NCBI RefSeq assembly: GCF_019424165.1
Contig: NZ_JAHZAA010000046.1
Span: forward strand, 6,952-15,912
DNA length: 8,961 nucleotides
From: Desulfovibrio sp.
GTDB taxonomy: Bacteria > Desulfobacterota > Desulfovibrionia > Desulfovibrionales > Desulfovibrionaceae
Direction: 5' to 3'
The translations under genes and the position numbers were made by a program. The notes below the pieces were generated by a model that searched no databases, was not told where the DNA came from, and saw only the letters and a program-made list of their open reading frames with translations. This document shows, piece by piece, positions 6,399-8,961 of this stretch; within the stretch, counting starts at the first letter, position 1, and every line of letters starts with the position of its first letter.

Positions 6399-6423
6399 TG
6401 CGCCAGGTCTGAATCCTGGTGCG
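6399..6423. other. Hairpin of unknown role after the ffs terminator
   Basis: TGCGCCAGG (6399-6407) pairs with CCTGGTGCG (6415-6423), 9 bp including two G-T pairs, with a 7-nt loop TCTGAAT. The CCAGG part with its 7-nt loop looks like a tRNA T-arm, but no matching acceptor, D-arm or anticodon arm is found around it. No T-tract follows. The rest of 6424-6495 shows nothing recognisable. Confidence 0.4.
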
Positions 6424-6495
6424 TGCACTCCGCGTAACCGTTTGCTTCATGCTTCACATAGCTTGTATAGCGACGTTCCACGGCGCTGCACGCAT

Positions 6496-6536
6496 AAAAA
6501 AAGAGCGGCATGCCGTAAGGACGCGCCGCTCTTTTT
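6496..6536. terminator. Bidirectional intrinsic terminator between ffs and the GntR gene
   Basis: AAAAAGAGCGGC (6498-6509) and GCCGCTCTTTTT (6525-6536) form a perfect 12-bp stem with a 15-nt loop, with A before and T after, so it works on both strands. On the - strand it lies about 150 nt beyond the stop of the GntR gene; on the + strand it backs up the ffs terminator. Confidence 0.88.
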
Positions 6537-6684
6537 AGTACGCTCCCTGCTACGGGGCGTTTCAGATTTTTCGTGAAATATCTGGCTTCAGACCGGCCAC
6601 CATACGGCTCGGTAGAGAGCACGGCTCACGCCGACGCCGCAAGGCGTCGCTCCCGAAAGTGCGCTCTTTCCGGCTCGACCGCCC

Positions 6685-7470
6685 CTACATCTTGCCCGAT
6701 TTTTTTTCCGTGCCTGACATGACGTCCACCTGATAAATACCGCGCATTTCTTCCAGATGCGCCCGCATGGCTTCTTCGGCAGCATCAGCATCGCGCTTTT
6801 TCAGGGCTTCAAAAATACGCACATGGGCCTCATAGGCAAGCTCGCTCTGCTGCCGTACCTGCATGGAGGCGTACAGGGGCGTAATCAACCAGCCCGCAAA
6901 GCCATCGGAAACAATATTCAGAAAATTATTTCCGACGCAGTTCACGAGATAGCGGTGAAACTCGATATCGGCTTCGGAAAATTCCCGTATGGCCGAATCG
7001 TCCAGCAGGCCGCGCTGCTTTTGCAGTATGCGCTCAAGCTCAACCATCTGCTCGTCCGTCATATGGAGCGCCATATGACGGGCCACGGCCGTCTCAAAGA
7101 ACTGCCGCAGTTCGTGCATCTGCCGCCAGCCGTCATGGGTGCTCGAATATATTTCCATGGTAGCGCGCATTTCGCGCAGCAGCGGGTTGAGTGTAAGCCT
7201 GCAAACCCGCGCCCGCATGCCGGGCGAAACTTCTATAAGCCCCATACGCGCCAGCGCCGACAAGGCCTCACGCACAGCCGGACGGCCGACACCAAATTCT
7301 TCCATAAGCTCACGCTCGGACGGCAGTTTTTGCCCCACCTGGTATACGCCGGACTGTATATCTTCCAACAGACAGGACAGCACCTCAACATGCACCCGCG
7401 GACGCTGAATGCTGCGCCGTCTGCCTTGCAGCCTTTCAGGGCTGCTGCTGTTCGTATTTGCGGTAGTCAT
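6685..7470 (-). CDS. GntR/FadR-family transcriptional regulator, NanR-like
   Basis: 261 residues. The N-terminal winged helix-turn-helix (about 25-90) carries the classic LPSERELMEEFGVGRPAVRE helix pair and a wing ending in RARV. The C-terminal FCD ligand domain (about 100-245) has the usual metal set Asp168, His172, His216 and His238. The motif series, including VGRP, MRARV, LRQFFE, DIEFH and GWLI, resembles E. coli NanR, the sialic-acid-responsive repressor; the effector here is unknown and NanR orthology is not established. The extra N-terminal stretch (about 20 residues, Arg-rich at 17-19) precedes the DNA-binding domain, as in NanR. ATG 7470 has AAGGAG (7485-7490) at a rather long 14-nt distance. 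A candidate FadR-type operator and a promoter lie upstream. No target gene is adjacent in the window: the DNA beyond its promoter is gene-poor. Confidence 0.92.
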   Translation of the reverse strand: MTTANTNSSSPERLQGRRRSIQRPRVHVEVLSCLLEDIQSGVYQVGQKLPSERELMEEFGVGRPAVREALSALARMGLIEVSPGMRARVCRLTLNPLLREMRATMEIYSSTHDGWRQMHELRQFFETAVARHMALHMTDEQMVELERILQKQRGLLDDSAIREFSEADIEFHRYLVNCVGNNFLNIVSDGFAGWLITPLYASMQVRQQSELAYEAHVRIFEALKKRDADAAEEAMRAHLEEMRGIYQVDVMSGTEKKSGKM

Positions 7471-7496
7471 GATCTTCTATTTGTCTCCTTGCATCA

Positions 7497-7507
7497 TAGT
7501 GCAACCA
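7497..7507. promoter_or_regulatory. Candidate FadR-type operator in the leader of the GntR gene
   Basis: TAGTGCAACCA fits the FadR-subfamily operator pattern TNGTNNNACNA. It lies between the predicted transcription start and the ribosome site of the regulator, so binding would cause autorepression. The pattern is short and could occur by chance, but its position is right. Confidence 0.45.
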
Positions 7508-7510
7508 TAT

Positions 7511-7525
7511 CGGCATGTTCTGCCG
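7511..7525. repeat. Short perfect inverted repeat at the GntR transcription start
   Basis: CGGCA-N5-TGCCG, 15 bp, covers the predicted transcription start of the GntR gene. This is an alternative or additional operator, or a hairpin at the 5' end of its mRNA. Confidence 0.45.
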
Positions 7526-7529
7526 GAGT

Positions 7530-7557
7530 ATTATATACGTATTTTCACAGTATTCAT
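7530..7557 (-). promoter_or_regulatory. Promoter of the GntR gene
   Basis: On the - strand there is a perfect TATAAT (7535 to 7530) with a poor -35 (ATGAAT, 7557 to 7552, 16-bp spacing). Transcription would start near 7523. Overlapping palindromes GTATTATATAC (7528-7538) and ATACGTAT (7535-7542) cover the -10 region and could be bound by a regulator. Confidence 0.5.
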
Positions 7558-7692
7558 GCGTGTGTTTGACGCCAGAGCTTCACGCAAACCAGACGCACAG
7601 CCCGACGGCAAAAACATTGCTTGGAAAACAATATCATATTGAAAGCCTGAGAATTATATTCATGACCGGAAGCGCCAACCAAATCTGCCCAT

Positions 7693-7714
7693 GCAGAAGC
7701 ATTCTGCCTTTTTT
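7693..7714 (+). terminator. Possible intrinsic terminator, + strand
   Basis: GCAGAA-GCA-TTCTGC (7693-7707) followed by C and six T (7709-7714). The stem is only 6 bp and moderately GC-rich, but the T-tract is good. No + strand gene lies upstream; if real, it ends a short untranslated transcript starting near or divergent from the GntR promoter. Confidence 0.45.
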
Positions 7715-8473
7715 ACAGATATGGCTGTCTGAACGGTCGTCCAGCCGGAAAGCGCCCGATGCCAGGGCTGTTCGCCTGCCAAAACAGTATTTTCAACGCT
7801 GTAAAACGTCTGCTCTGATCTTCGCAGCAACGTGGCTCGCACGCTTACGCCAGCACGACAACTACTTGTTCACGCAGTCGCCGGCGCTGTGACAAAAAAA
7901 GCCGTTCGAATTGAGCAATCAACCAGCGTCAAAAAAACAACAAAGAATATTCTCACGCCACAGCTTAAATGCTGCGCTTACGGCAGGGTGCGGCCCTTGC
8001 CGCGTGGAATCTTGTTACATGATATTTGCTCAAAAAATACATTTTGACAAGCTAAAAAGGATACCACTTGGGTGGGAAGAAAAGAAGCGCGATTTTTATG
8101 GTTGGCGGCCTCAATATTTTCAATAAAAACCGGCTGCCCACGCTGTCTGACGCCGAAAATCAGAAAGCATGCGCCATAAACGCGTGCGGTCGCAAAGCGA
8201 TCCTGGAACGGTTTTATGTTGAAATTGCGTTGACGGCTCCGTGGTTTCAACTGCGGAAACGTCCCCCTTTGTCTCGCAACGGCCCTCCGCATCGCGCAAG
8301 GTCATCAACGGAATGCCCCGTAAACCCGGACAAGAAACAGCAAAAAGCGCCCGTCAGCCCGCTGCTGCGCGCGAGCCTCAGGCACAAATCAAGGGCTGTT
8401 TCCAGGATGACAGTTCTAGGGGGACGTGTGATGCGAAGCCTCTAACCAAGGCAAAACAGGCTTGATGGTCTAT

Positions 8474-8527
8474 CCGGCGGTGTGCCGGTTTTCGTCCCGA
8501 CGTCATAACAGGGCAGACGCCGGGACG
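8474..8527. other. Two adjacent GC hairpins, the first terminator-like on the + strand
   Basis: CCGGC-GGTGT-GCCGG (8474-8488) is followed by TTTT (8489-8492), a short weak terminator-like element. Immediately after it CGTCCCG (8493-8499) pairs with CGGGACG (8521-8527) around a 21-nt loop. No gene is attached to either. A structured RNA is possible, but I recognise no known riboswitch class. Confidence 0.35.
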
Positions 8528-8715
8528 GAAAAATCCGGAACAATGTTTACCTACGGCGGTGCAGCCTGAATAATCAGAATCCCGGTACGGGAATAACGCC
8601 GTTCGAGCCGTTGCTTGAAAAACCTATAAAAACAGCACACTGCCAGTTTGCATTCTCTGACACCGGAATGAGCAGCCTGTCAGGATGAGGAGGCATGCTC
8701 CCACAGGCAGTCTGC

Positions 8716-8961
8716 CTAATGCCCGGTTATGGCGTATTTTTTCAATTTATACTGCAACAGACTTTTTGAAATTCGCAAATATTCCGCTGCCTTTACCTGC
8801 ACAAGGTCAGCACGTACCAACGCCCGGCGGATAAGCGCAGCCTCAATTTTTTCCAGTGTATCGGCCAGGTCAAGCTGCACGGGCAGAAGGTCCACAGCGC
8901 TTTTGAATTGCGATTCTTCATCACGAATTTCCGCCGGCAGATTATCAACATTGATGACAGC
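8716..8961 (-). CDS. Sigma-54-dependent transcriptional activator, C-terminal end (Fis-type HTH), partial
   Basis: The - strand is open from the right edge to the TAG at 8718-8716, giving 81 residues with no start in the window. The segment runs from a linker (LPAEIRDEE) through DTLEKIEAALIRRALVRA to VKAAEYLRISKSLLQYKLKKY, the characteristic C-terminal Fis-like helix-turn-helix of NtrC/NifA-type enhancer-binding proteins. Such proteins bind upstream activator sites and use a central AAA+ domain, here off the window, to open sigma-54 promoters. Asp/Leu and Lys/Tyr helices match the family well. No terminator with a clear T-tract follows the stop; hairpins overlapping it (8705-8717) lack one. 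The sensor domain and target genes cannot be known from this end. Confidence 0.9.
   Translation of the reverse strand, partial: AVINVDNLPAEIRDEESQFKSAVDLLPVQLDLADTLEKIEAALIRRALVRADLVQVKAAEYLRISKSLLQYKLKKYAITGH

Larger units (their letters stand above)
7571..8715. other. Gene-free, AT-richer intergenic stretch of about 1.15 kb
   Basis: No reading frame here has convincing composition, a good ribosome site or a recognisable protein motif. Parts are clearly more AT-rich than the flanking genes (7921-7980 is about 40% GC). It holds several hairpins, including one at 7981-8002 (CGGCA GGG / CCC T TGCCG with one bulge) and one at 8657-8683 (CTGACA / TGTCAG), and two terminator-like structures listed separately. 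The nearest genes are both on the - strand. It may be decayed genes, an untranslated RNA, or a long regulatory region; nothing seen decides between these. Confidence 0.5.

Noticed and set aside
6403..6419. tRNA T-arm look-alike (CCAGG-7 nt-CCTGG)
   Set aside because: No acceptor, D-arm or anticodon arm can be placed around it and the loop lacks the TTC start; it is kept only as a hairpin.
6113..6622. 169-residue - strand frame over ffs and its terminators
   Set aside because: It crosses an RNA gene and two terminators and is antisense to the amidohydrolase end; no motif is seen.
6632..6649. CGACGCC-GCAA-GGCGTCG hairpin as terminator of the GntR gene
   Set aside because: It is a good 7-bp stem 36 nt beyond the stop, but no T-tract follows on the - strand; the bidirectional hairpin at 6496-6536 is the better terminator.
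7515..7892. 125-residue + strand frame upstream of the GntR gene
   Set aside because: It starts inside the GntR promoter, runs through a terminator-like hairpin, and has random-looking composition.
8068..8445. 125-residue frame with a TTG start and AAAAAGGA upstream
   Set aside because: The ribosome site is tolerable, but the protein is Arg/Ser/Pro-rich without domain-like pattern, and the frame overlaps predicted structured DNA. Not supported as a gene.
8411..8470. Possible cyclic di-GMP (GEMM-I) riboswitch
   Set aside because: GGGACG and GCGAAGCC fragments recall the motif, but the spacing, the GNRA-type loop and receptor arrangement, and a downstream gene are all missing.
1..8961. CRISPR array, insertion sequence, phage or toxin-antitoxin genes
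   Set aside because: No regularly spaced direct repeats, transposase motifs, terminal inverted repeats with target duplication, or small paired genes were seen on either strand.

Overview
The window looks like chromosomal DNA of a sulfate-reducing Desulfovibrio-type bacterium (Desulfobacterota). This rests on the GC-rich Gram-negative coding style, the order TolA-like / TonB-domain protein / TolB / Pal, a NanR-like FCD regulator and a sigma-54 activator tail. The genus is an inference from protein style and gene order, not from a marker gene.

Layout. Positions 1-4241 hold the distal part of a Tol-Pal envelope locus on the + strand. First comes the C-terminal part of a TolA/TonB-like energy transducer, running in from the left edge. 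Next is a secreted protein with two TonB_C-like domains, then tolB. A 20-bp inverted repeat and a dedicated promoter precede pal, and a strong intrinsic terminator follows it. Positions 4363-6230 hold a second + strand unit with its own promoter: a D-2-hydroxyacid dehydrogenase and, 2 nt later, an amidohydrolase_2-family protein. The promoter of the small SRP RNA gene (ffs) overlaps the amidohydrolase stop codon; ffs itself lies at about 6262-6344 and ends in its own terminator. A second, bidirectional terminator at 6496-6536 separates this from the convergent GntR/FadR-family regulator (6685-7470, - strand), which resembles NanR and has a candidate FadR-type operator in its leader. A gene-poor, more AT-rich stretch of about 1.15 kb follows. 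At the right edge (8716-8961, - strand) is the C-terminal end of a sigma-54-dependent activator with a Fis-type helix-turn-helix.

Function. The Tol genes form the trans-envelope machine: a TolA-like transducer powered by TolQR (expected upstream, not in the window), periplasmic TolB, and the peptidoglycan-binding lipoprotein Pal. The dehydrogenase-amidohydrolase pair is tightly coupled and probably works on one small-molecule pathway, but the substrate cannot be read from sequence. The two regulators at the right probably control genes outside the window.

No CRISPR array, insertion sequence, phage gene or clear defence system was seen. The less ordinary points are the twin TonB_C protein inside the tol operon, the unusual inverted repeat before pal, the compact ffs promoter arrangement, and the unexplained intergenic stretch beside the NanR-like regulator.
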